Positions 9,002 through 18,181 of a stretch of DNA of 64,000 nucleotides are shown here, piece by piece (position 1 is the first letter of the stretch; every line of letters begins with the position of its first letter). This DNA is from Planctomycetota bacterium (GTDB lineage: Bacteria; Planctomycetota; UBA1135; GCA-002748355). The stretch is taken from NCBI GenBank assembly GCA_027021385.1, contig JALUUL010000079.1:150519-214518 (forward strand). Direction: 5' to 3'. The translations under genes were made by a program, and so were the position numbers. Under the pieces are notes generated by a model, which worked only from the letters and a program-made list of their open reading frames with translations, ran no database searches and was not told the DNA's origin.

Positions 9002-10681
9002 ATGATCGGGGTCGGTTTGAGGGACCTGGCGGACGGGCTCGCCCTGGTCGCCACGCACTTTTCGCGTGGGGACGGGGAGGAGGCTTTTTACATCCTGGAC
9101 GAGAATTTCCAGGTGCTCGCCCGGGGGGGCGCCGCTTCTCTGGATCGCCGCCGCGCTCTCGTTTCCACCTCCGAATCGGGGAAGCCTCGGCTTCGACTCG
9201 ACAAGGATCGGATCGGAGTGCTCGAGAGCGTCGATCTTTCCAACGGGGAGCAATGTCACGTCGTCGTGACCTCGGGGAAGGAGGGGGATCTCGAGCGGTT
9301 GAAGGTCTTCGCGGCCTGGCTCGGCGATGTCCTCCAAAGGGAGGGACTCAGGGATTTCGAGTCCGAGGATACGACGGCCCACCTCCTGGGGTGCTTCGAG
9401 CAGATTCGCGCGGTGCACGACTTGGCGGACCGGCTTCCCGAACGGGAAAGCGCCTCGGAGATGGCGAGGTTGTGTCTCCGATCCCTGATCCGAGCGGTTC
9501 CGGCACGCCGCGCAGGGGTCTATTTCGAAGGAGGGGGGGAGGGTGAAGGGCTGACGCTCCTGTTCGATGAGCAGGGTCGGGACTGCGAGGAAGAGCTTCC
9601 TCCGCGCCCGATCGTACTCGGCCCGACCCGCGAAGTCCTGGAGACGGGGACCGTGGCCTATGGTCCGATCGACCGGTACGGGATTCCTCCGGGAAGCCTG
9701 GAGGAGCTTGCGGAGAGAGATCTCTGCATCGTTCCGATCGGTCAGGGGAGGGGCCCGAAGGGCGCTCCCTTGGGAGCGATCTTCCTCTTCGACCATATTC
9801 GGTCGGTCGGCGGGCGATGCATCCCCTTCGGGAATCCGGAAGCGGAGATGGCCCAATCGGTGGCCGTGCTTCTCGGGTTGGCGGTCGACACCCGAAGAAG
9901 GGTCGCCGCGGAAAAGGAACTCCAGATCGCCCGGACGATCCAGGAGACCTTGAATCCGCGAAACCCTCCTCGTTGGAGGGGCTTGGAACTCGCGGGCGTG
10001 AACCGCCTCGCGAATCAGGTCGGCGGCGACTACTTCGACTGGCTGGAAGGGCCTCGGGGGAGGAAGCATTTACTGATCGCTGACGTCTCCGGACACAACA
10101 TGGCCTCAGCCATGGCCATGGTCATGGCCAGGTCCCAGATCCGCCTCTTGGTCGAAAGCGAATCCTCTCCTTCGGCCATCCTCGGAAGACTCGCTGCGGC
10201 CTTGCACAAGGACTTGACCCGGAACGAACTCTTCCTGACCGCATTCCACATGACCCTCGAGAAGAGTCGCACAGGTTGGGTCATGCGGTACACGAATGCA
10301 GGGCACAACCCGCCTTTGCTCCTTCGGGCGGACGGTTCCCTGGAATGGTTGGAAGGGGGAGGACCCGTCGTCGGCTTCCTCCCCTCCGTCGAATACGAGG
10401 AAATGAAAGGCCGGTTGGAGCCGGGGGACCTGCTGGTGCTCTACACGGACGGGGTCACCGAGGCCCAGGATCCACGCGGCGAGATGTTGGGGGAAGAAGG
10501 TCTCAGGGTCCGCGTCGGGGACCTCCGGGACGAATCCGCGGAAGGGATCCTCGGGGGGATCCTCGAAGCGGTGGAAGCGCGGAGCGGCCCCGGCGGACAG
10601 GAGGACGACGTCACCGTACTCGTACTCAAGGTTCCGGGGGGGGGGGCGCCGAAAGAGGACATCGAGGAGCCTGCATCATGA
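9002..10681 (+). CDS. RsbU-like PP2C serine phosphatase with GAF-like sensor
   Basis: This 559-residue protein ends in a SpoIIE/RsbU-type PP2C phosphatase. VGGDYFDW carries the first metal-binding Asp, LLIADVSGHNMASAMAM the second, and YTNAGHNPPLLL and LVLYTDGVTEA complete the set. The ~320 N-terminal residues contain a GAF-like sensory region (PARRAGVYFEG, LCIVPIGQG, GAIFLFDHIR) and a linker helix (AAEKELQIARTIQETLNP) typical of these enzymes. It should dephosphorylate the phospho-STAS partner controlled by the upstream RsbW-like kinase. It overlaps the following receiver gene by 4 nt (ATGA). Confidence 0.9.
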   Translation: MIGVGLRDLADGLALVATHFSRGDGEEAFYILDENFQVLARGGAASLDRRRALVSTSESGKPRLRLDKDRIGVLESVDLSNGEQCHVVVTSGKEGDLERLKVFAAWLGDVLQREGLRDFESEDTTAHLLGCFEQIRAVHDLADRLPERESASEMARLCLRSLIRAVPARRAGVYFEGGGEGEGLTLLFDEQGRDCEEELPPRPIVLGPTREVLETGTVAYGPIDRYGIPPGSLEELAERDLCIVPIGQGRGPKGAPLGAIFLFDHIRSVGGRCIPFGNPEAEMAQSVAVLLGLAVDTRRRVAAEKELQIARTIQETLNPRNPPRWRGLELAGVNRLANQVGGDYFDWLEGPRGRKHLLIADVSGHNMASAMAMVMARSQIRLLVESESSPSAILGRLAAALHKDLTRNELFLTAFHMTLEKSRTGWVMRYTNAGHNPPLLLRADGSLEWLEGGGPVVGFLPSVEYEEMKGRLEPGDLLVLYTDGVTEAQDPRGEMLGEEGLRVRVGDLRDESAEGILGGILEAVEARSGPGGQEDDVTVLVLKVPGGGAPKEDIEEPAS

Positions 10682-11052
10682 CCGAAAACCTCAAGGTCCT
10701 TGTCGTCGACGACGAGCCCTTCATCCTCCGTTCCTTGACCTTCGTCCTCCAGAAGGGGGGGTTCGAGGTCCTGGAGGCGCGGGATGGAGAGGAGGCCCTC
10801 GAGATGATCCGGCGTCACCGTCCCGGTCTCGTGTTCCTGGACGTTATGATGCCGAAAATGAACGGATACGACGTCGTCCGCGAGGTCCGCGAGGACGAGG
10901 AATTGAACGAGGTCCATGTCATTCTGTTGACGGCGAAGGGTCAGGAATCGGACCGGGCCCTGGGCCTGGACGCGGGCGCCAACGATTACCTGACGAAACC
11001 CTTCAGCCCCAGCAGGATTCTCCAGATGGCCAAGGAGGTCCTGGAGGGCTGA
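10678..11052 (+). CDS. single-domain response regulator (CheY-like)
   Basis: These 124 residues form one complete receiver domain. The acidic pocket is VVDDEP, the phosphoacceptor Asp lies in LVFLDVMMP, the switch Thr in ILLTAKG, and the Lys in YLTKPF. There is no output domain. Translational coupling to the RsbU-like phosphatase suggests it carries signal into the same partner-switching module, perhaps by interaction. No histidine kinase is nearby. Confidence 0.93.
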   Translation: MTENLKVLVVDDEPFILRSLTFVLQKGGFEVLEARDGEEALEMIRRHRPGLVFLDVMMPKMNGYDVVREVREDEELNEVHVILLTAKGQESDRALGLDAGANDYLTKPFSPSRILQMAKEVLEG

Positions 11053-11209
11053 GCCTCGCGGAGCCCCCGCGTCCGGTCTCGGTCCGGGAAAAAAGGATCG
11101 GATGGCCGTGGGGAAAGCGGGCGGCGGATGGACGTGAAAGCCTCGGGGCATTCCGGAGGCTCCGAGGAAAACCCTTTCGAGGCGGAGGAGTTCGGCCCAA
11201 TATGCGGGT

Positions 11210-11980
11210 ATGGAAGCTTCCCGTCCCTTCGTCTTCGATACCGGAGAGAGCGATTTCACGACCACGGTCCTCGATGCGAGCCGGAGGGTCCCGGTGCTCG
11301 TCGATTTCTGGGCGGATTGGTGCGGTCCGTGCAAGGTCCTCGGCCCTCGGCTTGAGGCTCTTGCCGAGGAGTACGGGGGGGGGTTCCTTCTCGCCAAGGT
11401 CGATACCGAGAAGGAGGTCCGCCTGGCGACTGCCTTCCAGGTCCAGAGCATCCCCTTCGTCGTGGCCTTCAAGGACGGAAGACCCGTGGACGCCTTCATG
11501 GGGGCCCTTCCCGAACCCAAGCTCCGTGATTTCCTCGACCGGATCGGGGCCGCACTCAGGGGCGCTGCGGAGAAGGAGGAGCCGACGGGAGCCGCGGGGC
11601 CTCTCGAGGAGGCTCTCGATCGGATTCGGGAAGGCGATCCCGAGGGCTTGAAGGAGGCGATGGAGGGCCTTTCCGGGATCGAGGAGGAGGGGCCGGATCA
11701 AGAAGACGCGCGCCGCTTGGAGGAGGCCCTTTCCTTTTTCGTGACCGACCCTCCCCCGGGGGAGGAGGCGGCGGAGGCCCTGCGATCCGCCCGCGGGGCC
11801 TGGGTCGCGAAGGACCTCCCCAGGTCGATGGAACTGCTCCTGGAGTCGATCGCGGCCGATCGAGGGTTTCGGGACCAGTTGGCCAGGAAGGCCCTCGTCG
11901 TCCTGCTGAGGGCTCTCGAGGACCGCAGCGCGGAACTCGTCGAGGAGACCCGGAGCCGCCTGGCGAATCTCCTCTACTGA
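11210..11980 (+). CDS. thioredoxin-domain co-chaperone, YbbN/CnoX-like
   Basis: This is a 256-residue cytoplasmic protein. Residues ~1-115 are a thioredoxin domain with the active site WCGPC (VDFWADWCGPCKVLGPRLEAL) and the cis-Pro region QSIPFVVAF. The C-terminal ~130 residues are helical and TPR-like, ending in DQLARKALVVLLRAL and LANLLY. This arrangement matches YbbN/CnoX proteins, which protect proteins from oxidative aggregation and pass them to chaperones. E. coli CnoX lacks the full CXXC motif, whereas here both cysteines are present, so redox activity is possible. Confidence 0.85.
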   Translation: MEASRPFVFDTGESDFTTTVLDASRRVPVLVDFWADWCGPCKVLGPRLEALAEEYGGGFLLAKVDTEKEVRLATAFQVQSIPFVVAFKDGRPVDAFMGALPEPKLRDFLDRIGAALRGAAEKEEPTGAAGPLEEALDRIREGDPEGLKEAMEGLSGIEEEGPDQEDARRLEEALSFFVTDPPPGEEAAEALRSARGAWVAKDLPRSMELLLESIAADRGFRDQLARKALVVLLRALEDRSAELVEETRSRLANLLY

Positions 11981-12131
11981 TTTCCGGATCCTCGTTCGAG
12001 GGTGGTCGAGGGACTTCCCTGGCTCGGAAGGAGCCGCTCCAAGAGGCGCGGAGGCCCTCGACCCCTCGCGGAACCGATCCGGAAGTTACAAGCCCGACAC
12101 GTTCCGAGGCCGCATCGCCACTGCTTCGCAT

Positions 12132-12137
12132 TAGAAT
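12132..12137 (+). promoter_or_regulatory. -10-like box TAGAAT before the DUF1800 gene
   Basis: TAGAAT lies in the otherwise empty ~300-nt gap between the thioredoxin and DUF1800 genes, about 145 nt before the start codon. No convincing -35 is seen. The rest of the gap holds only a small CCTCG-TT-CGAGG inverted repeat after the thioredoxin stop. Confidence 0.3.
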
Positions 12138-12280
12138 GGCGGCAGGGTTTCCGCCCCGGGGCGATCACCTTTCTCGTTTCCCGTTCCGCGTGGACCCTCC
12201 CGGTTCCCTCGTTCCCTTCCTATCGAATCCCCGCTTCCGGAGCTTCTCCACCGGAAGTGCTTCTCCAAGGAGGCTCGTCG

Positions 12281-13792
12281 ATGACGACCCAGATCACCGG
12301 ACCGGTCTTCACCCGGCATCGCGCTTCCGCAGTGCGCGGCGGCGGAGGGATCTCCAACCCCCAGATGGCCAATGAAGACCTGACGCCATGGCAACCGACG
12401 GCGACCGATCCCTGGGACGAGAAGAAGGCCCGGCACCTCTTCCGCCGGGCCGGCTTCGGAGGACGCCCGAGCGAGATCGCCACCCTCGTCAAGTTGGGGG
12501 TGGACCGCGCGGTGGACCTCTTCCTGGTCGTTCCCAACCTCACGATCCCCGAAACCGGGACACACATGTTGCCCACCGGGGAAGTCCTCAACCTGAGCAC
12601 CTATTCCGGCCAGGTCGCGGCCTGGCTGTGGCTCATGGCGAACTCCTCCTGGCAACTCCAGGAGAAGATGGCGCTCTTCTTCCATGACCATTACGCGACC
12701 GGGATCAACAAGGTCCGCTACCCGGAGATGATGGGAAAGCAGATCAACCTGTTCCGAAGGACGGCGCTCGGACGCTTCCGGGACCAGTTGATCGCCGTCT
12801 CCGCGGATCCCGCGATGCTCTACTGGCTCGACAACCGCCTCAACCGTCGGGGGAGGCCGAATGAGAACTACGGTCGGGAGATCATGGAGCTGTTCTCGAT
12901 GGGGGTCGGGAACGGATACACCGAAAACGACGTGAAGGAAGCTGCGCGGGCCTTCACCGGCTGGACGGCGATTCTCGGCTACTTCTATTTCAACCCCTCG
13001 GCGCATGACTCGGGGAACAAGACCTTCCTGGGTTCGACGATCACCGGAAGAACGGGAACCTCCGGGGTCCTCGAGGGCTTCGATGTCGTCGACATCATCC
13101 TCAAGCAGAAGGCGCCGGCCGAGTTCATGGTCAAGAAGATCTGGGAGTGGTTCGTCTACGAGAACCCGAGCCGGGTCCTGATCACGAAGCTGGCGAACAG
13201 GTTCCGGCAGGACGGCTACAACTTCCGATCTTTGATGGAGTTGATCTTCCGTTCGAAGGCTTTCTATTCCTCCTCGGCGATGAAGGCCCTCGTCAAGAAC
13301 CCGGTCGAATACGTTATCGGGGCCCTTCGGAACACCGATCAGCGCAACGTCAGCTACACGAGGGTCGCGAACCGATTCCTCCGCATGGGGTGGCCGCTGC
13401 TCAACTTCGCGGGTCCCGACGGCCTGCCCGACGGCACGTCTTGGATCAATTCCCAAAACGTCATCAATCGATCCAACTTTGCCTCCGAACTCAATACCCG
13501 GAGCACGAGGGGCTATCTGCGGACCGTCATCAGCGGGTTCTACCTGAACCGCCATGATTGGGTGGCCGAAGCCAAGACCCTGGGGCTCACGACTCCGACG
13601 AAGATCGTCGACCACTACCTGAAACGGCTCGTGGACGGGGAAGTGCCCGCCTCCGTCAGGACGGCCTTGATCGATTACATGACCCGGACCGACACGGGTC
13701 GGCTCACCTGGAATCTGACGCTCTACGGACAGCAGAAGATCTCCGGGCTCGTTTACCTGATCATGAATCTTCCCGAATACCACATGAACTGA
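12281..13792 (+). CDS. DUF1800 family protein
   Basis: This 503-residue protein has the DUF1800 hallmarks. The N-terminal motif is ARHLFRRAGFGGRP. A central block reads FFHDHYATG, RRTALGRFRDQL, NENYGREIMELFSMG and AARAFTGW. A C-terminal helical region (NPVEYVIGALR... GWPLLNFAGPDG) follows. The biochemical role of the family is not established. It is nearly always paired with a DUF1501 protein in planctomycetes and relatives, as here 10 nt downstream, and the two are thought to act together at the envelope. The start is fixed by a strong SD, AAGGAGG at 12267-12273. No classical signal peptide is visible. Confidence 0.92.
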   Translation: MTTQITGPVFTRHRASAVRGGGGISNPQMANEDLTPWQPTATDPWDEKKARHLFRRAGFGGRPSEIATLVKLGVDRAVDLFLVVPNLTIPETGTHMLPTGEVLNLSTYSGQVAAWLWLMANSSWQLQEKMALFFHDHYATGINKVRYPEMMGKQINLFRRTALGRFRDQLIAVSADPAMLYWLDNRLNRRGRPNENYGREIMELFSMGVGNGYTENDVKEAARAFTGWTAILGYFYFNPSAHDSGNKTFLGSTITGRTGTSGVLEGFDVVDIILKQKAPAEFMVKKIWEWFVYENPSRVLITKLANRFRQDGYNFRSLMELIFRSKAFYSSSAMKALVKNPVEYVIGALRNTDQRNVSYTRVANRFLRMGWPLLNFAGPDGLPDGTSWINSQNVINRSNFASELNTRSTRGYLRTVISGFYLNRHDWVAEAKTLGLTTPTKIVDHYLKRLVDGEVPASVRTALIDYMTRTDTGRLTWNLTLYGQQKISGLVYLIMNLPEYHMN

Positions 13793-13802
13793 GGAGGCGA
13801 CG

Positions 13803-15074
13803 ATGGAAACCACGAGACGAGAACTCCTCGCGGGCGGCCTCGGCGCCGGCCTCGCACTCCCCCTGGTCCGGGGCGGGCTCGCCCCTTCCTGGATGACCGC
13901 CGGGAGCGGCACGGAAGACATCCTGGTCATCCTGCAGCTTCGTGGAGGGAATGACTTCATCCACAACCTTTTCCATCCAGACGAGCCGAAGTACGCCGCC
14001 GCGCGGCCGACCTTGAAGATTCCGAAGACCAAGGCCATCCAGCTGCAGACCAACGGGGCCCTGTACCTGAATCCGAACCTGGCCGCGTTCAAGGCCCTGT
14101 TCGATGCCGGAGATCTGGCGATCATCCCCGGGGTCGGCTACCCCAATCCCAACTTTTCCCATTTCCGCTCCCTCGACATCTGGGCGACGGCGGATCCTAC
14201 GGCCACCTCGGCCTATTCCGGGTGGCTGGCCCGTTACCTGCAGAAGGCCTATACGGGAGGGTTCGGCGTGCCGGCGATGGACTTTGAGAGTTCCCTGAAC
14301 CGCTGGTTCACCGGGAATCCCGTCCCCACGTTCACGAGCATCTCGACCTTCCAGTTCCTTCCGGATCCCGCGACCAGTTTCGATCGGAAGCTGGAGATCG
14401 CGCTCCTCGAGTCGAATGCGAAGGCCCTGCGCCCTCTGGCGGGCCCCAACCTGAAGTTCGTCGCGAATGCCGTCGGGAAGACCCCCGGGGATGTCGGCCT
14501 GATCCAGAAGACGGGCGCCAACTACAAGCCCCTGGTCACCTATCCCTCCGCGAATTCGAAGGAGCGCGCGGTCTCGAAATACCTCCAGATGGCGGCCCGC
14601 TACATCACCGGCGGCCTCCGTACGCATCTCTACCAGATGTCCATCGGAGGTTTCGACAACCATGCGAACGAGGTCACCTCGACGGATCCGACCGCCGGAA
14701 CCCTGAACGAGTTGCTCGCGGCGGTGAGCAAGGGGGTCAAGGCCTTCCTGGACGATCTCAAGAAACAGGGGGTGACCCGGAAGGTCGTTGTCATGGTCTT
14801 CTCGGAGTTCGGCCGCCGGGTCGGCGAGAACGGGAACCTGGGAACCGACCACGGAGCGGCGGGCATCACCTACGTCGCGGGAACCCCCGTCAAGGGCGGA
14901 CTCCATGGCGCCTATCCGGACTGGACGAAATACAGCGGGCCCGCGTGGAACCGCGTGAACTTCGCCTACACGACGGATTTCCGTTCGGTCTATGCGACCT
15001 TCCTTGAGAGGTACTGGCTCGTGAACTCCGCGCTGGTCCTCGGGAAGAAGTGGACCCCGCTCTCCTTCCTGTGA
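13803..15074 (+). CDS. DUF1501 family protein with Tat-like signal
   Basis: This 423-residue protein starts with TTRRELLAGGLGAGLALPL, a twin-arginine-type export signal as usual for DUF1501. The body has the family's sulfatase/alkaline-phosphatase-like features: ILQLRGGNDFIHNLFHPDEP near the N-terminus, GVGYPNPNFSHFRSLDIW, then VVMVFSEFGRRVGENGNLGTDHGAAG with the conserved Glu, Asp and His. The SD GAGGAGG precedes the ATG. It is co-transcribed with the DUF1800 gene. The substrate is unknown. Confidence 0.92.
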   Translation: METTRRELLAGGLGAGLALPLVRGGLAPSWMTAGSGTEDILVILQLRGGNDFIHNLFHPDEPKYAAARPTLKIPKTKAIQLQTNGALYLNPNLAAFKALFDAGDLAIIPGVGYPNPNFSHFRSLDIWATADPTATSAYSGWLARYLQKAYTGGFGVPAMDFESSLNRWFTGNPVPTFTSISTFQFLPDPATSFDRKLEIALLESNAKALRPLAGPNLKFVANAVGKTPGDVGLIQKTGANYKPLVTYPSANSKERAVSKYLQMAARYITGGLRTHLYQMSIGGFDNHANEVTSTDPTAGTLNELLAAVSKGVKAFLDDLKKQGVTRKVVVMVFSEFGRRVGENGNLGTDHGAAGITYVAGTPVKGGLHGAYPDWTKYSGPAWNRVNFAYTTDFRSVYATFLERYWLVNSALVLGKKWTPLSFL

Positions 15075-15108
15075 TCCGGCCCTGGGGGAAGGGTACGGCA
15101 GCCGGGGA

Positions 15109-16779
15109 TTACCTCTCCGGCTTCTCCTTCCCTTCTCCGCCGGGGTTCCCGGGATCCTCGTCCTGGAGCCGGAGTTCGACCGGGTCCGGGCCCGGGAGGA
15201 TCCATGACCTCCGTGCGAGTTCGGACCGCGTTCCGCGGCTTCGCTGGGCTTCGCAGCGAAAACCGAGGTCGGGAGGGAGCCCGTCGAACTGGAATTCCCC
15301 CCGCTCATCGCTCAGAAGATCCTTGCGCAACAGGGCGAGGATTGGGGACTCCTTTACTCCGGCGACCGGCCTCAACCTGACGACTACTCCGGGGGCGGGG
15401 CGACCGTCGGGGGCCTTCACGATCCCGTGGATCCTCGCTCCCTTGTCGAGTTCCAGGTGGAGTTCCGATTCCTCGCCCGCCCGGATCCGGATCTCCGCTG
15501 CAGCCGGCACGAGACGCGGCCCCGTCGCGAGGACGAGGTGCCTTCCGGCCGGGAGCCGTGGCAGATAAGCGCGCCCCCTCCGGTCGGGGAAGGCGAGCCT
15601 GGAGGGGAGCAGAGAGGTCCAGTCCGCGGCCAATCCCTCGAGGGATCGCGGGCGGATCCGGAGCCTGAGGTCGAACGGAGGGGAAAGGTCGTTCGTCCGG
15701 ACCTCGAGGGCGAGGGAGCCGGTCGGGATTCTTGAGAATCCCGCCGTGCGGGCCCCGCTGCGGACCGGAGCGAGGTAACGGAAGGAAGTCCCCGCGGACT
15801 CCAGGAGGAGGTCACCCGGGGGCAGCCCGGCCAGGGTCCGGGCTCGGGGTTCCAGGTAGCAGTCGAAGCGGGAGGGGAGCGGGCCCGCCCTCCGATGCCC
15901 GAGGATGTGGAGAGGGGGGCGGGGGGAGGGGAGTCCCTCGAGTTCGAGTGTCCTCGGAGTCCAGGGGGGAAGATCCAGGACCCTGTCCTCTCCTTCCGCG
16001 GGGAGGGCGAGGTCGAAGGCGGGCCCGGTCCCGGCCCGGGATTCCCAGCGGACCCGGAGAAGGAGGCCCAGGGCCGGGATCGTGCAGGGGCCCTCCCCTG
16101 GATCGAGGAAGGCCGCTCCGGGAGGGGCGAAGGAGGTCGGGAGACGGAGACGCCCTCCCTCGGGAACCCGGGCCTCGGGGAAGAAGACCCTGCGCGGGGG
16201 CGACCAGCGGGGGCGGATCGTGAAAGTTTCCCGGGGCCGGAGACGCAACTCGGCCTTCCAGGAGAAGGCGTCCTCCCGGACCAGGAGGAGCCGGTAGGGG
16301 CCCGGGGGAAGGAGCAGGCGGAGTCCCCGGCCTTCATCCGAGGTTCCGTGGAGATGGAGAAAGGATCCTCCGGTCTCCCGATCCCTGGCGAAGCAGGTCC
16401 ATCGGAAACGGTGCCCGGGGTCTCCGGGGATCACGAGCGTGGAGGCGGGAAAGAGACGGAGCGCCGAGAGGGAATGGGGACTCCTGCGGTGAAGGATCGT
16501 GGAGACCCGTCCCTCCCCCGGGGCGACCGCCCAGATCCGGTAGAGGTTCCCGGGGGGGACCTTGAGTCTCCATCGATTCCGGGAATCCGTCCGGGTTTCG
16601 TAGATCTTCGTCCGGCCGAAACCCGGATCGGAGGGGAGGTCCGTCTCGAAGACCTCCTCTTCGGCTCGGGCGAGCACGAGGGTCCTTCCTGGCGAACCCC
16701 CCTCCACCCTCCCTCGCAACACGAGCCCTCCCGCCGGGGTCTGCGCCTGGCAGAGGAAGAGGGGGAGGAGGAGGAGCAT
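15109..16779 (-). CDS. secreted protein with carboxypeptidase-regulatory-like repeats
   Basis: This 556-residue secreted protein has a short signal peptide (MLLLLPLFLCQAQ). The mature part consists of several beta-sandwich segments. The first (GRVEGGSPGRTLVLAR... TDSRNRWRLKVPPGNLYRIWAV) and the last (GARIHGIVKAPDGRPAPGVVVRLRP... SDERGEFQFDGLPP) fit carboxypeptidase regulatory/CarboxypepD_reg-like domains. No catalytic motif is seen, so a structural or adhesive role is more likely. It lies 4 nt after the second clpP in a leftward operon, an unexplained pairing. Confidence 0.65.
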   Translation of the reverse strand: MLLLLPLFLCQAQTPAGGLVLRGRVEGGSPGRTLVLARAEEEVFETDLPSDPGFGRTKIYETRTDSRNRWRLKVPPGNLYRIWAVAPGEGRVSTILHRRSPHSLSALRLFPASTLVIPGDPGHRFRWTCFARDRETGGSFLHLHGTSDEGRGLRLLLPPGPYRLLLVREDAFSWKAELRLRPRETFTIRPRWSPPRRVFFPEARVPEGGRLRLPTSFAPPGAAFLDPGEGPCTIPALGLLLRVRWESRAGTGPAFDLALPAEGEDRVLDLPPWTPRTLELEGLPSPRPPLHILGHRRAGPLPSRFDCYLEPRARTLAGLPPGDLLLESAGTSFRYLAPVRSGARTAGFSRIPTGSLALEVRTNDLSPPFDLRLRIRPRSLEGLAADWTSLLPSRLAFPDRRGRAYLPRLPAGRHLVLATGPRLVPAAAEIRIRAGEESELHLELDKGARIHGIVKAPDGRPAPGVVVRLRPVAGVKESPILALLRKDLLSDERGEFQFDGLPPDLGFRCEAQRSRGTRSELARRSWILPGPDPVELRLQDEDPGNPGGEGKEKPER

Positions 16780-16783
16780 CGGA

Positions 16784-17416
16784 TCAGAGTTCGGATCGCC
16801 GCGTCAGGATCCGGGAGACGAGGCCGTAGTCGACGGCTTCCTCCGCGTCCAGCCAGAAGTCGCGGGAGGCGTCTTCCAGGACCTCCGCTTCCTTCTTCCC
16901 CGTGGCCTCGGAGACGATGTGGTTGTAGCGGTCCCTGAGCTTGAGGACCTGCTGGGCGGTGATCCGCAGGTCCGAGGCGGTCCCCTGCCCCGCGGTCGAG
17001 GGCTGGTGGATCAGGAAGCGGCTGTGGGGGAGACAGAGCCTAGACTCCCGGTCGCCGGCCAGGAAGACGAGGACGGCGGCCGAGGCGCAGAGCCCGTTCA
17101 CGATCGTCCGCACCGGGCAGCGGACGAAGCGGATCATGTCGTACATCGCGAAACCCGAGTCCGCGCTCCCCCCGGGGGAATTGATGTAGACGGAGATCGG
17201 GGATTCCGGATCCTTGTCCTCGAGGAGGAGAAGCTGTCCGACCACCGTCCGGCACATCTTGTCGGTCACGGGGCCGCTGACCAGGAGGGTCCGCGATTCG
17301 AGGAGTTCATGCTCGATCCCCGGGGACCAGGGCCCTTCGCGCTTCTGGGTCTCCTCGTCGTCTTGCTGGCGGGTCGGGGTGCCGGTGATGTCCACGCGAG
17401 TCCTGTCCTGAACCAT
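16784..17416 (-). CDS. clpP2: second ClpP-type serine protease
   Basis: This 210-residue ClpP paralogue is distinct from the one beside clpX. The catalytic triad appears intact: S112 in NGLCASAAVL, H137 in FLIHQP and D186 in SRDFWLDAEEA. The substrate-binding INSPGGS loop is present. The segment around the nucleophile (NGLCASA) differs from the canonical GQAASMG, and the N-terminal ~30 residues before the core are extended and polar. The ATG at 17416 is chosen because upstream codons encode low-complexity Pro/Arg/Gly sequence. It may form a mixed barrel with ClpP1 or use another ATPase. It is followed at 4 nt by a secreted protein gene. Confidence 0.9.
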   Translation of the reverse strand: MVQDRTRVDITGTPTRQQDDEETQKREGPWSPGIEHELLESRTLLVSGPVTDKMCRTVVGQLLLLEDKDPESPISVYINSPGGSADSGFAMYDMIRFVRCPVRTIVNGLCASAAVLVFLAGDRESRLCLPHSRFLIHQPSTAGQGTASDLRITAQQVLKLRDRYNHIVSEATGKKEAEVLEDASRDFWLDAEEAVDYGLVSRILTRRSEL

Positions 17417-18181
17417 GCTCGTTCGATACCTCGGGTTGGGGCGGGTGTTCCGCCGGGTTGTCGGGGTCCTGCGCTCCCGCCCTCGGAGGCCGGATTCCCC
17501 GGCCCCCGCGGGAGGAGAACGTCCGGACCCGCCGGATGTTCTCGGGTTCCCATTCTTAGGGCCCCTTTCCTTATCGACCAAGCATTCCCCTCTCCGGAGG
17601 GTCCGGGGCCGCGAGACCGAAGTCCCGATGGGGCGGAGGGATTCGGCTCCCGGGGCTCGGAGGGGAGGGCCGGGAAGGGGAAGGAGGGGGGAGACTCCGG
17701 GAATTTTTCGTCCCTCGCTGGCGGATCTCCATGGTCTGTGCTAACAAGGTAGCAGCGATCCCCGGCGGAAGCCGGGAGCTCGCGACGGGAGAAGCGGGAG
17801 GCTTCCCCCGTAAACGGCAAGGATCCTACGATCGGGGCTAAGGAGCCCCCCTGCCGATGGTCGAAACGATCCATGCCGGTCGTCCACCCGGACTCCCGAC
17901 CTTTCCGGCGCCGCCGCTCTCGAAAAGAAGTGACGGGGCTGTGCGGAGGGAGACCGCCGAATCCAGGGACCCCGTTCCGGATGCGGCGAGGAGTCCGTTC
18001 GAATGCGGGATTTCCGCGGAGCGCGGTCCCGGCCGCAGGCTCCGCATCCAACTGCAGAATGGAAAAGGGTGACCTCGGAGCCGGGCGGTTTCCGGAGTGA
18101 CCCGCACACGTTCGCCAACCCTTGGTAAGCACCGGTCCGGTTTCCTCCTGCGGAGGGGCCGGGAGCGTGCAAGGAAGGTCC
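17417..18181 (+). other. divergent intergenic region with probable rho leader
   Basis: This ~765-nt stretch between the leftward clpP2 and rightward rho shows no convincing gene; its ORFs are low-complexity and mutually overlapping. A TGTGCTAACAA element near 17738-17748 resembles an extended -10. Just before the rho SD, CCGG-ttt-CCTCC-tgc-GGAGG-gg-CCGG (18137-18162) can form a stem-loop about 9 nt upstream of AAGGAAGG. This would allow control of rho translation. Rho autoregulation through a long leader is known in E. coli; its application here is inference. Confidence 0.4.

Noticed and set aside
12131..14125. A 664-codon minus-strand ORF antisense to DUF1800/DUF1501
   Set aside because: The plus strand has unmistakable DUF1800 and DUF1501 motifs with SDs; the antisense ORF is a GC shadow.
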